The notes: generated by a model from the letters alone, not told the origin. Counted from the stretch's first letter, positions 1 to 6,652 are shown. The stretch is DNA of 8,072 nt from Hymenobacter sp. (GCA_025362615.1 JANYFQ010000326.1:1-8072), one strand, 5' to 3'. Numbers and translations: made by a program.

Positions 1-582
1 TTCGTGCTCTTCCCCCGCGCCCAAGTGAACGAGGAGATGGGCGGCCTGCTGGCCTCGCCGGCCATCAAAAAATACTGGGGCCACGACATCTACTCCCACA
101 TCAGCTCGGTGCTCGACCCGCGCAAGGAAAAGACCTGGACCGAGCCCAAGGAAAGCGTTTTGGGCGTCGGCGACACCATCTTCCTCAACGACTACTTCGC
201 CGTGTTCCGCGCCATCGAGCCGGCTCACGAAACGGCCGGCCTCAACCTCAAAAAAGGCGACATCGCCCTGCAAGCCGACATGATTGTGTCGGGCGAGAAG
301 CGCGAGTACCACTGCCACCCCGTGTTTGTGGTGCGCGACCGCATGGTGGGCCGCCTGCCCGACGAAGTAGAAGACCTCGGCGTGCGCCTGAGCCTCAACG
401 CCATCGACCCCGTAACGAAAAAATTCACCTTCGGCGTCAGCACCACCCAGAAGGATTACGTCATCCTCAAAGCCGCCGAAAAACCCTTCATCAACCTGCT
501 CTGGAGCGGCACGCTGCTCATGGCCCTGGGCTTCGGGCTGGGCCTGCGGGAGCGGCGGCGTAAAATGAACGAAGGGGCGTAG
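1..582 (+). CDS. ccmF: Cytochrome c biogenesis haem lyase, CcmF/CcsA family (3' end only)
   Basis: This reading frame is open from the left edge and ends at TAG 580-582, giving the last 193 residues of a larger membrane protein. The GTG at base 4 is internal, not a start. The visible part begins in a soluble region containing NEEMGGLLASPAIKKYWGHDIYSHIS. It continues through a beta-rich periplasmic-type domain and closes with a hydrophobic segment near residues 163-182 (FINLLWSGTLLMALGFGLGL), followed by a basic tail (RERRR). The pattern of a KPFINLLW.G..LMALG transmembrane helix at the extreme C-terminus is typical of CcmF/NrfE-type haem lyases, annotated in Bacteroidota as CcsA. These integral membrane proteins attach haem to apocytochrome c on the periplasmic side. 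The catalytic WWD motif and haem histidines would lie upstream, outside the window, so the assignment rests on the C-terminal domain alone. The gene is convergent with the next one. Confidence 0.85.
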   Translation, partial: FVLFPRAQVNEEMGGLLASPAIKKYWGHDIYSHISSVLDPRKEKTWTEPKESVLGVGDTIFLNDYFAVFRAIEPAHETAGLNLKKGDIALQADMIVSGEKREYHCHPVFVVRDRMVGRLPDEVEDLGVRLSLNAIDPVTKKFTFGVSTTQKDYVILKAAEKPFINLLWSGTLLMALGFGLGLRERRRKMNEGA

Positions 583-593
583 AAACGAGTACC

Positions 594-611
594 GCGAAGC
601 TCCCGCTTCGC
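594..611. repeat. Small perfect hairpin downstream of the haem lyase gene
   Basis: GCGAAGC (594-600) and GCTTCGC (605-611) are perfect 7-base inverted copies around the 4-base loop TCCC, starting 11 bases after the stop codon of the first gene. No T-run follows, so it is not a classical intrinsic terminator. It could be a mini-palindrome of a dispersed intergenic repeat or an RNA 3' end stabiliser. Both roles are guesses. Confidence 0.4.
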
Positions 612-654
612 CTCGCGTTGAACGGTGTACCACCAAGCTGTGCTGCATTCCCAC

Positions 655-689
655 AAAAAAATGGCCGCCCCAACCGGGGCGGCCATTTT
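655..689 (-). terminator. Strong intrinsic terminator for the T9SS protein gene, possibly bidirectional
   Basis: A perfect 14-base-pair stem (658-671 with 676-689) closes on the 4-base loop AACC. The core is ATGGCCGCCCC against GGGGCGGCCAT. Read on the minus strand, the stem runs into seven T residues (complement of A655-A661), so the stronger orientation terminates the minus-strand gene whose stop is at 748-750. On the plus strand only four T follow the GC core, so it may also stop read-through from the haem lyase gene, but more weakly. Its position between two convergent genes suits a shared terminator. Confidence 0.85.
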
Positions 690-747
690 CAGTTCAAAAG
701 CAAAAGAGTCAGCGGCCGGAACCTCCGAACCGCTGGCCCCGAAGGCG

Positions 748-3564
748 TTACTTCACAATCGATACCTGCTGCTGCATATACTCGCCGCCGTTGCGGACTT
801 TGAGCGTGTAGATGCCGTTGGCCAGGTTCGAGAGGTTGAGCTGCGTCGTGAAGTTGTCTTTGGCCGAAGCCGAGTACACGCGCTGCCCGAGCATATTGGT
901 TACTTCGACCTGCAATGCACCCTGGGCGTTGGCCCCGCGAATGTCGAGGTTGAAGCTGCCTGTGTTTGAGGGGTTGGGGTACACACTCACGGCGCGGGTG
1001 AGAGCCGCCGACGAGGAAACCAGATTCGTCACCGTCACGTCATCAACCGACAGGAAAAGCTGGTCGGCGGGGCTGATGGCGTGGAAACCAACGTAGTACA
1101 CGCCAGTAGTGGTGGGGCGAATGTCGGCCAAGGCCGGAGTCGAAGAATTGGTCGCCTGGGCGTAGGTAGGCGAGTTGATGGCCAGGTTGGAGTAAAGCAG
1201 GTTGGCTTGGCCGGCCGGGGTGGCGGCGTTGCCGTACTTCACTTCCAACGCCTCACGGAGGGCCGTGCGCTGCCCACGGTACCAGAACGAAAGACGGTAG
1301 GCCTGCCCACTTACCAGGCGCATGGCCGGCAGGAAGAACCAGTCGTCGGCATCCTGCGGCGCTCCGGCCGGGTCGGCCGCATACGTCATGGCAAAAGGAC
1401 CGGAGCGAAACACCGTCGAGGTGGTCGGGCCAACGGTAATGGAGTTGACCGGCTCCCAGGCAGCGCCGTCGGCGTTGCTGTTGAGCACCGTGATGCCGCA
1501 GGGCAAGTCCTGGCCCCGGGCAATGTTGTCAAAGTTCTGCACGTACGGGAAGGTCTGCACGATGGCCGAAACGCAGGGCGTACTGAAAAACACCGGGCCG
1601 GCAAGCTGGCTCTGGTCGGTGGCACCGCACAGCACCCGCACGTACACGTCGTAGCCGGTGTTGTTGGTCAGGCCAGTCAGGTTGATGGGCGAAGCCGTGC
1701 CGGCCACAAAGGGGCTGGTGGCCGTGGGCGTGGTGCCGGTGGGCACGTACACTACTTGATAGGCCGTGCCGTTAGTGGGGCCGGTGAAGCTCACCGAAGC
1801 CGACGTGGTGGTGACGTTGGCCACGGCAATGTTGCCGGCCGTGGGGCAGGTAGCGGGCGCAGCCGTCACCATTTCGTAGGGCAGCTTGAAGCGGGAGTTA
1901 GCACCGGCAAAAAGCAAGGCCGGCGCGGCCGGGGTAGTCACCGAGCCGGCGTAAAAGGTATTGGGGCGTGTCGGGTCCTCCGACTGCACGTAGTAGGGAT
2001 AGAAATTGAGAGTGCTGCTGGTCGCCCCCCGGGCCATGCCCACGAGTACATCGCCAGCCGGCACTGTAATAGGGGCTGAAAGCGTAAAAGTGTGCGGTAT
2101 GCTGATGTCGGCGGCCGTGATGACGTAATCGGCCGAACGCCCCAGCAAGGCGCCCGAAGCCGCATCAACCACCACGCCGTACACCGTTTCGCCAACCGAC
2201 GTTTTGACGGTTGCGCTGGTTTGAGCTTCCGAAATGTAGGCTCGCACGGCCACGACATCGCGCGGGGCGTTGAGGCGAAATTTTGCGGCATAATAGTTAT
2301 CAACTGCCCCACCAAACACCGACCCAGCACTGCCCTGCCCGGGTGTGTCGTAGGAGAAGGTGGTGGCATTGGTCACCATCGTCATGCTGCGGCTGTCGTT
2401 GGTGGCGTTGCCATCCGCTGCCAGCGCCGTTCTGACGGTTACGGTGTTGTTGCCCAGGTTGGGCACAGCAACCGGCGGAAACGTCACGACGGCCGAAGCC
2501 CCCGCCGCCAGCGAGGGCACCGTTTGGGGCACCCCCGTCACCGTGTTGGCCCCCGTAATGTTCAGCGTCACGCTAAAGCTGCCCAGCGCCGCCGTACCGG
2601 CGTTGCGCACCAGCGCCCGGATTTCCGCCGGTGAACCCGCCGGAACGGCCAGTTTGTCGTAACCGTAAACGAGTTGCGTGGCGGCATCGGCCGCCACGGG
2701 TATCACAAACCGGTAGGTGCGGCCGTCATCGGGTAGCGGCGTACCGCCAGCCACCGAGGCGCGATTGCGAATGTTGTGTGCATTGCCTGTTGTGTACACC
2801 CCGGCCTGGAAGAGCGTCTGCGCCCAAGCGGTATTGGAAGGCTTCACGGCAGTAACAGCGTCAGTTGCTGTGGTGCCGGTGCCTTTAATACCAACTAACA
2901 CAAAGTTGGCAACATCAGGCAGTGTCGAAGGTGTGGCAGCCGAGTACACAAAGTCAATGTTGCCGCTCGTTTCATACAACTTCACTTGAAAGCTGATGTT
3001 GGCAAACTGCTTCTCTACGTTACCCGGTTGGGTTGACAAGCCCACGCGAGCTTTGTCGCTCACGTTTTTCCACTGGATGGTAACCACCCGGCTCGGTGCA
3101 GCACCGGTTACGGCCATGCGATACCCGGTGCCGCCAGCCCCGTTGCCGGCTTCCAGGTCGCAGTTGAAAGGGAATATCAGGTTGCTCTCCGTGGTCCGGC
3201 TCACCGGGCCACCGTTGGCCGCTTCTTGGGCGTAGGCTGAGAAGAACGGAGCGGCCGGTGCGGTGGCTCCAAACTTAATAAATCCGTTGGTATTGAGCAC
3301 AAATTGCGTTTGCAGTACGCCGTTGTACGTGAAGGCAAAACCAGCAGGCAGCGCCACCGGGGCCGAGTTGGCATCGTCGGTATTAGCCGTGGCAATGGCC
3401 GTACCGCTCGTGCCGAGGTCGGTATAAGTGCCGGCCACCGTCAAGGTGTTGGGGGCCAGAAAACGAAATTGCGCCTGCGCCGTGGCAGCGGCTCCGGCCA
3501 ACAGGGCCGTCAGGCCCAGGGTACGCAGCCGGGTCAGCCCGGCGTTGCGGTAAGATTTTTTCAT
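748..3564 (-). CDS. Secreted multidomain beta-sandwich protein with T9SS type A C-terminal sorting domain
   Basis: This 938-residue protein starts at the ATG complementary to 3562-3564 and stops at TAA (748-750). Residues 1-31 form a signal peptide: basic MKKSYRNAGLTRLR, a hydrophobic TLGLTALLAGAAATA core and an AQA cleavage site, leaving a mature N-terminus at Gln32. Approximate regions follow. Residues 32-290 are Ser/Thr/Ala/Gly-rich beta structure resembling the N-terminal part of other secreted Bacteroidota proteins. Residues 293-393 look like a CARDB-type Ig fold (AGSPAEIRALVRNAGTAALG). Residues 400-560 are another beta-sandwich. Residues 570-662 form a fibronectin type III domain (CPTAGNIAVANVTTTSASVSF, then LTGLTNNTGYDVYVR). 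Residues 668-845 resemble the choice-of-anchor J/cleaved-adhesin fold (FPYVQNFDN, DDWFFLPAMRL, YRLSFWYRG, VDDVTV). Residues 861-938 are the sorting domain, with VYPNPSN, VEVTNMLGQRVY and LANGIYTLKVRNGG. In this family the C-terminal domain directs export through the type IX system and surface attachment or release. No catalytic domain is recognisable, so adhesion or matrix binding is an inference. No convincing -7 box was found upstream. Confidence 0.93.
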   Translation of the reverse strand: MKKSYRNAGLTRLRTLGLTALLAGAAATAQAQFRFLAPNTLTVAGTYTDLGTSGTAIATANTDDANSAPVALPAGFAFTYNGVLQTQFVLNTNGFIKFGATAPAAPFFSAYAQEAANGGPVSRTTESNLIFPFNCDLEAGNGAGGTGYRMAVTGAAPSRVVTIQWKNVSDKARVGLSTQPGNVEKQFANISFQVKLYETSGNIDFVYSAATPSTLPDVANFVLVGIKGTGTTATDAVTAVKPSNTAWAQTLFQAGVYTTGNAHNIRNRASVAGGTPLPDDGRTYRFVIPVAADAATQLVYGYDKLAVPAGSPAEIRALVRNAGTAALGSFSVTLNITGANTVTGVPQTVPSLAAGASAVVTFPPVAVPNLGNNTVTVRTALAADGNATNDSRSMTMVTNATTFSYDTPGQGSAGSVFGGAVDNYYAAKFRLNAPRDVVAVRAYISEAQTSATVKTSVGETVYGVVVDAASGALLGRSADYVITAADISIPHTFTLSAPITVPAGDVLVGMARGATSSTLNFYPYYVQSEDPTRPNTFYAGSVTTPAAPALLFAGANSRFKLPYEMVTAAPATCPTAGNIAVANVTTTSASVSFTGPTNGTAYQVVYVPTGTTPTATSPFVAGTASPINLTGLTNNTGYDVYVRVLCGATDQSQLAGPVFFSTPCVSAIVQTFPYVQNFDNIARGQDLPCGITVLNSNADGAAWEPVNSITVGPTTSTVFRSGPFAMTYAADPAGAPQDADDWFFLPAMRLVSGQAYRLSFWYRGQRTALREALEVKYGNAATPAGQANLLYSNLAINSPTYAQATNSSTPALADIRPTTTGVYYVGFHAISPADQLFLSVDDVTVTNLVSSSAALTRAVSVYPNPSNTGSFNLDIRGANAQGALQVEVTNMLGQRVYSASAKDNFTTQLNLSNLANGIYTLKVRNGGEYMQQQVSIVK

Positions 3565-3741
3565 GGATTTTTAAGAAATGTGGGGGGTTGAGGGGGTGAG
3601 GGAAACCGAAAAGAAAAGGACTACCCCCAGGCGTTTGCTGCTTCGGAGTAGCTTTGAAGGTGTAAGTTGCTAATTTTTTGGCAAACAAGCCGCCAAACCC
3701 GTTTTTAAATCCTCAATTCTCAGCGCTGCAACTGAAGAAAA

Positions 3742-3774
3742 TTGTTTCGTAACACGCTTTTAACAAATACTTTG
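3742..3774 (+). promoter_or_regulatory. Possible Bacteroidota-type promoter of the DUF2520 gene, very close to its start codon
   Basis: TTG at 3742-3744 is followed, after about 22 bases, by ATACTTTG (3767-3774). This resembles the TAnnTTTG -7 box of Bacteroidota primary-sigma promoters, except that the TA pair reads AT. The surrounding DNA is AT-rich, unlike the flanking genes. The box ends only seven bases before ATG 3782, so if it is real the transcript would be leaderless or nearly so. Imperfect match, moderate to low confidence. Confidence 0.35.
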
Positions 3775-3781
3775 CCTTTCA

Positions 3782-4627
3782 ATGTCGTTAGTTTTTCCTG
3801 AAGAAACCAACGCGGCTGCTTCCCTGCGCATCGGCCTGCTCGGCACCGGCCGCGTGGCCGCTCACCTCGCCCCGGCCCTGCTGGCGGCGGGCCACCGCCT
3901 GGCCTTCGTCTGGAGCCGCCGCCCGGCCGCCGCCCAGGCCCTGGCCGCCGCCTTGCCCGGCCCGCCGGTGCCGGTGCTGGCTACCCTGGCCGCGCCGCTA
4001 CCCCCCGCCGACCTTTACCTGCTGGCCCTGCCCGACGCGGCCCTGCCCGCCGTGCTGGCCGCCGCCGCCTGGCCGCCGGGTGCCCTGGTGGCGCACCTGG
4101 CCGGGGCCGTGGGCCTCAACGTATTTGCCGCCGTTCCGGGTGTGCGCGGCGGGGTGTTCTACCCGCTCCAAACCTTCAGCCCCGGCCGCGCCATTGCCTG
4201 GCCCACCGTGCCGCTGCTCATTGAGGCCGATGCAACCGATGCTGCTGGCCGCACGGCCTTGCTGGCGTTGGCCCACAGCCTCAGCCCGTTGGTGTACGAG
4301 CTGGCCTCGGCCGAACGCCTGCGGCTGCACGTAGCGGCCGTGTTCGCCAACAACTTCACCAACCATGTGTTGGGCATTGCCGGGGCGCTGCTGGCCGAAG
4401 CGCACCTGCCACCCGATTTGTTGGCCCCGCTCATTCGCGAAACTCTCGACAAAGCCACCGCACAGCCCCCTTTCGCGGTGCAAACCGGCCCCGCCGTGCG
4501 CCACGACGGCCCCACGCTGGCCGCGCACCAGGCGGCGCTGGTGCCTCACCCGAACTGGCTGGCAGTGTACAACGCCCTCACTGCCAGCATCCAATTTCAA
4601 AATGCGCTTACGTCGCCCACGCCCTGA
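3782..4627 (+). CDS. Rossmann-like and DUF2520 domain protein (putative NAD(P)-binding oxidoreductase-like)
   Basis: This is a 281-residue soluble protein. Residues 15-100 form a Rossmann-like dinucleotide-binding fold with the glycine motif G18-L-L-G21-T-G23 (IGLLGTGRVA), followed by a beta strand ending in VWSRR. The second half carries marks of the DUF2520 helical domain: GVFYPLQTFS (124-133), the AVFANNFTNH segment (186-195) that would line an active-site cleft, and GPAVRHD (236-242). The architecture resembles ProC/6-phosphogluconate-type dehydrogenases, but the family substrate is unknown to me and I do not assign a reaction. The start at 3782 leaves a short non-conserved N-terminus (residues 1-14) and is the only upstream ATG in frame, so it is plausible. 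The gene is very GC-rich, and its Ala, Leu and Pro content fits the rest of the window. It is transcribed divergently from the T9SS gene, with 217 AT-rich bases between. Confidence 0.87.
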   Translation: MSLVFPEETNAAASLRIGLLGTGRVAAHLAPALLAAGHRLAFVWSRRPAAAQALAAALPGPPVPVLATLAAPLPPADLYLLALPDAALPAVLAAAAWPPGALVAHLAGAVGLNVFAAVPGVRGGVFYPLQTFSPGRAIAWPTVPLLIEADATDAAGRTALLALAHSLSPLVYELASAERLRLHVAAVFANNFTNHVLGIAGALLAEAHLPPDLLAPLIRETLDKATAQPPFAVQTGPAVRHDGPTLAAHQAALVPHPNWLAVYNALTASIQFQNALTSPTP

Positions 4628-4639
4628 CCGCCCCCTGGC

Positions 4640-4670
4640 TTGGCCTCCCGCGTTGGCGGGGCTACCTTTG
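4640..4670 (+). promoter_or_regulatory. Predicted Bacteroidota primary-sigma promoter for the ferredoxin gene
   Basis: TTG (4640-4642), a 20-base spacer and TACCTTTG (4663-4670) match the Bacteroidota promoter pattern TTG-N(about 19-23)-TAnnTTTG with no mismatch in the fixed positions. Transcription would begin around 4675-4678, leaving a leader of roughly 90 bases before ATG 4769. The decamer CTACCTTTGC containing the -7 box occurs again at 7621-7630, upstream of the dehydrogenase gene. The ferredoxin gene therefore appears to have a promoter independent of the preceding gene. Confidence 0.6.
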
Positions 4671-4684
4671 CAGCCCGGTGCGCA

Positions 4685-4735
4685 GGCCAGTAGCTGGCCC
4701 AACCGGCGGAAGCTGAAAACGGCCTGATTCAGGCC
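4685..4735. promoter_or_regulatory. Twin 15-base palindromes in the predicted ferredoxin leader (candidate operator or RNA hairpins)
   Basis: Two perfect 6-base inverted repeats with 3-base centres lie in the leader. GGCCAG-TAG-CTGGCC is at 4685-4699 and GGCCTG-ATT-CAGGCC at 4721-4735. They share the outline GGCC(A/T)G-N3-C(T/A)GGCC, and their centres are 36 bases apart. Both lie between the predicted promoter and the ferredoxin start codon. They could be a paired protein-binding site or two small RNA hairpins. GGCC is very common in this DNA, so chance is a real alternative. Confidence 0.35.
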
Positions 4736-4768
4736 CAGCCGCCCGCTTTTCTCACGCTTCCCAACCTA

Positions 4769-5098
4769 ATGCTGGCTACCACGATACTATTTCAATTTCA
4801 GGACGGGCAACCGGCCCAAACCCACGTGGCAGCGGCCGGCGAATCGGTGCTCGACGTAGCCCTCAACAACGGCATTCAGCTTCAGCACAACTGCGGCGGC
4901 GTGTGCGGTTGCAGCACCTGCCACATCTACGTGGAGCGCGGCGGTGACGAACTACCGGAAATTTCCGAAAAAGAGGAGGATTTCATCGACCGCGCCGTAG
5001 ACCCGCGCATTACCTCGCGCCTGGCCTGCCAGTGCGTGGTACACAACGGCTTGCAGCTCACGGTCAGCATCCCGACTCAAAATTTTCTGGGGCATTAG
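4769..5098 (+). CDS. fdx: Adrenodoxin-type [2Fe-2S] ferredoxin (ISC system)
   Basis: This 109-residue protein has the four-cysteine signature of vertebrate-type/ISC ferredoxins: Cys42, Cys48 and Cys51 in C-GGVCG-C-ST-C (CX5CX2C), and Cys87 in RLACQ. These should ligate one [2Fe-2S] cluster. An extra Cys46 sits inside the loop, as it does in the Escherichia coli isc ferredoxin, whose ligand numbering and length (111 residues) are nearly the same. The acidic stretch ELPEISEKEEDFID (61-74) corresponds to the partner-binding helix of adrenodoxins. In the isc pathway this protein passes electrons to the IscS-IscU scaffold during cluster building in the cytosol. The IscX gene immediately downstream supports that role over a P450 redox partner, though the latter cannot be excluded. 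The start at 4769 gives the usual family length. No Shine-Dalgarno is seen, as expected for Bacteroidota. Confidence 0.93.
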   Translation: MLATTILFQFQDGQPAQTHVAAAGESVLDVALNNGIQLQHNCGGVCGCSTCHIYVERGGDELPEISEKEEDFIDRAVDPRITSRLACQCVVHNGLQLTVSIPTQNFLGH

Positions 5099-5100
5099 GT

Positions 5101-5216
5101 TTTGAATTGTTGAATTGCTTAATTGTTAAATTGTTGAGCAATACCAGCCGAACGCCCCGCATTCATTGTGCGGCCCATCCCAAACAATTCAACAATTTAA
5201 CAATCACGCAATTCAA
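5101..5216. repeat. Inverted pair of period-8 tandem arrays between fdx and iscX
   Basis: The left arm is four degenerate 8-base units: TTGAATTG (5102), TTGAATTG (5110), CTTAATTG (5118) and TTAAATTG (5126). The right arm is four complementary units: CAATTCAA (5185), CAATTTAA (5193), CAATCACG (5201) and CAATTCAA (5209). The best pairing is a perfect 16-base match (5122-5137 with 5189-5204) plus an outer 9-base match (5101-5109 with 5209-5217). Between the arms lies a unique, more GC-rich centre of about 47 bases (5138-5184). The element starts three bases after the ferredoxin stop and ends about five bases before the iscX ATG, so it fills the whole spacer. It has no coding potential and no T-run typical of a terminator. 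Its arms are far richer in AT than the flanking genes. Confidence 0.85.
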
Positions 5217-5221
5217 ACCCA

Positions 5222-5458
5222 ATGTCCCATTTTGAACTGCCCATCGAATGGGCCGACCACGAGGACGTAGCGATGGCGCTTTACGAAAAATTCGGCAACG
5301 ATTTCACGGAGGCCAAAATCTACCGTATCCGCTTCACCGACCTCATCGATTGGATTTTGACGCTGCCGCATTTTGTGGGCACCCGCGAACAAGCCAACGA
5401 GGGCCATCTGGAGCAGATTCAGGCCAAGTGGGTGTACGAATGGCGCGACAACCAATAA
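5222..5458 (+). CDS. iscX: Fe-S cluster assembly protein IscX (YfhJ family)
   Basis: This 78-residue acidic protein matches the small IscX family (usually about 65 residues). It carries an N-terminal EWADHEDVAMALYEKFGNDF segment, then YRIRFTDLIDWILTLPHF (residues 34-51) and a C-terminal NEGHLEQIQAKWVYEW. This follows the family layout W-x-D...ALYD, V-x-F-x-DL-x-x-W-I-x-x-L-x-x-F, NE-x-x-LE-x-I-x-x-x-W. In characterised bacteria IscX binds the cysteine desulfurase IscS and iron, modulating sulfur transfer in the ISC pathway. The first ten residues and the longer middle are modest extensions. The gene lies 123 bases downstream of the ferredoxin gene with no convincing promoter between, so co-transcription through the repeat element is likely. 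A terminator lies 123 bases after the stop. Family identity is well supported; function in this organism is inferred. Confidence 0.9.
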   Translation: MSHFELPIEWADHEDVAMALYEKFGNDFTEAKIYRIRFTDLIDWILTLPHFVGTREQANEGHLEQIQAKWVYEWRDNQ

Positions 5459-5580
5459 GCGCAACAGTCGAACGAACCTTGCGAGGCAGTTGCGCTGCCC
5501 ATCAGCCCAACCACTGACTGTTGAACGGGCGCAATGCCCGGCACTCGTACACGTCACCCCACCAAAGCCACCATCCGAAT

Positions 5581-5609
5581 AGCCTCTCCCGTCCCGGAGA
5601 GGCTTTTTT
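5581..5609 (+). terminator. Intrinsic terminator after iscX
   Basis: An 8-base-pair stem, GCCTCTCC (5582-5589) with GGAGAGGC (5596-5603), encloses a 6-base loop and is followed directly by six T (5604-5609). This is a textbook rho-independent terminator on the plus strand. It ends the ferredoxin-iscX unit and lies upstream of the prenyltransferase start at 5659. It therefore also argues against starting that gene at the earlier in-frame ATG at 5521. Confidence 0.88.
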
Positions 5610-5658
5610 GTGTCCGGCACGGCTCCCGTTTTCCGCCCGACCTTTACGGGCTGTTCCG

Positions 5659-6594
5659 ATGCTCATGCCCCCTCATTCGCCCGCTGTTGCGCCCTTTGCC
5701 CCTGCCCCCGGCGGCCTCGCCAGGGCGGTGCCTAAGCTGGTGCGCTGGCCCAACCTGGCCATTATGCTGCTTACGCTGGCCCTGGTACGCACCCGGTTGA
5801 TTTTGCCAGAAATCGGCGCCGCCGAAGCACTGCTGAATAAAACCTTTGGCGCACTGGTGGTTGCGGCGCTGCTGGTAGCTGCTGCGGGCTACATCATCAA
5901 CGATTATTACGATGTCAAGATTGATGCCATCAACCGGCCCGACCGGCTGGTGGTGGGGCGGGTAGTGCGCCGCCGCCGGGCCATGCTCGCGCACGTCGTG
6001 CTAAGTGCTTTGGGGGTGCTGTTGGCCGGTAGGCTACACCCGGTGCTGGGGGCGGTTACGCTGGGAGCAGCGCTCTTATTGTGGGGATATTCTGCTCGTT
6101 TTAAGCGTATTGCATTGGTTGGCAACGTCAACATTGCCACCCTTACGGCGGCGCTTGTACTGCTGCCGGAGCTGCAGCTGCGCCTGGCTCGCCACGATGC
6201 CCACAGCGTGGTGTGGCCTTATGCCCTGGCCGCGTTTCTGCTGACGATGGTACGCGAAATAGTTAAGGACGTGGAGGATATGCGGGGCGATGCGCTGCAC
6301 GGCTGCCGCACGCTGCCACTGGTGTGGGGCGTGGCCCGCAGCAAATGGGTAGCAGGATTTTTTCTGACCTGCCTGGCCCTGCTCACTGCCGGGGCCGCCG
6401 GCCGGGCACTGGCCGGAAGCCATTGGCTGCTAAGCGGCTGGCTACTTTTGCTGACCCTATTTCCAATGGCGCAGCTCGGCCGCCGCCTCGTGCGTGCCGA
6501 CCGCCGCCAGCATTTTCGCCACCTCAGCGCCTGGTGCAAAGCCATTATGCTGGCCGGAGTGTTGAGCATGGCACTAGCCGGCGGTTTGGCCTGA
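5659..6594 (+). CDS. UbiA-family membrane prenyltransferase (geranylgeranylglycerol-phosphate geranylgeranyltransferase-like)
   Basis: This 311-residue integral membrane protein has the two Asp-rich motifs of the UbiA superfamily, which bind prenyl diphosphate through magnesium. The first is N81-D82-Y-Y-D85-V-K-I-D89-A-I-N92-R93 and the second D204-V-E206-D207-M-R-G-D211. Hydrophobic segments fit eight or nine transmembrane helices, for example residues 33-42, 65-80, 112-124, 130-143, 157-171, 186-198, 232-248 and 256-270, with a last one near 294-309. The C-terminal CKAIMLAGVLSMALAG resembles the Bacteroidota members annotated as geranylgeranylglycerol-phosphate geranylgeranyltransferases. 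The acceptor substrate cannot be read from sequence; quinone or haem-type acceptors remain possible. I chose ATG 5659 because an in-frame ATG at 5521 would put the terminator hairpin inside the coding region and add 46 residues of low-complexity, non-family sequence. The second ATG at 5665 is equally possible. Confidence 0.88.
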   Translation: MLMPPHSPAVAPFAPAPGGLARAVPKLVRWPNLAIMLLTLALVRTRLILPEIGAAEALLNKTFGALVVAALLVAAAGYIINDYYDVKIDAINRPDRLVVGRVVRRRRAMLAHVVLSALGVLLAGRLHPVLGAVTLGAALLLWGYSARFKRIALVGNVNIATLTAALVLLPELQLRLARHDAHSVVWPYALAAFLLTMVREIVKDVEDMRGDALHGCRTLPLVWGVARSKWVAGFFLTCLALLTAGAAGRALAGSHWLLSGWLLLLTLFPMAQLGRRLVRADRRQHFRHLSAWCKAIMLAGVLSMALAGGLA

Positions 6595-6652
6595 CCGACG
6601 CGCCTGTTGCCACTAGAAATTCTTTAAGTTGCCGATAATCAGCATCTAATTA

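Noticed and set aside
1081..2079. 332-residue open frame on the plus strand
   Set aside because: It lies wholly antisense to the well-supported T9SS gene, its translation is Gly/Arg/His/Val-rich with no family likeness, and open antisense frames are common in GC-rich DNA.
3565..3781. Promoter for the T9SS gene on the minus strand
   Set aside because: No TAnnTTTG match is present in this orientation across the spacer; TACACCTTC after a TTTG is too divergent to call.
3998..4702. 234-residue open frame on the minus strand
   Set aside because: Antisense to the DUF2520 gene; Gly/Gln/Arg-rich composition typical of a GC-rich shadow frame with no recognisable domain.
5608..5647. Promoter for the UbiA gene (TTG at 5608-5610 and GACCTTTA at 5639-5646)
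   Set aside because: The -7 box has two mismatches in fixed positions and the spacer is about 28 bases, too long.
5521..5658. N-terminal extension of the UbiA gene from the in-frame ATG at 5521
   Set aside because: It would place the intrinsic terminator hairpin (5581-5609) inside the coding sequence and add 46 non-family residues.
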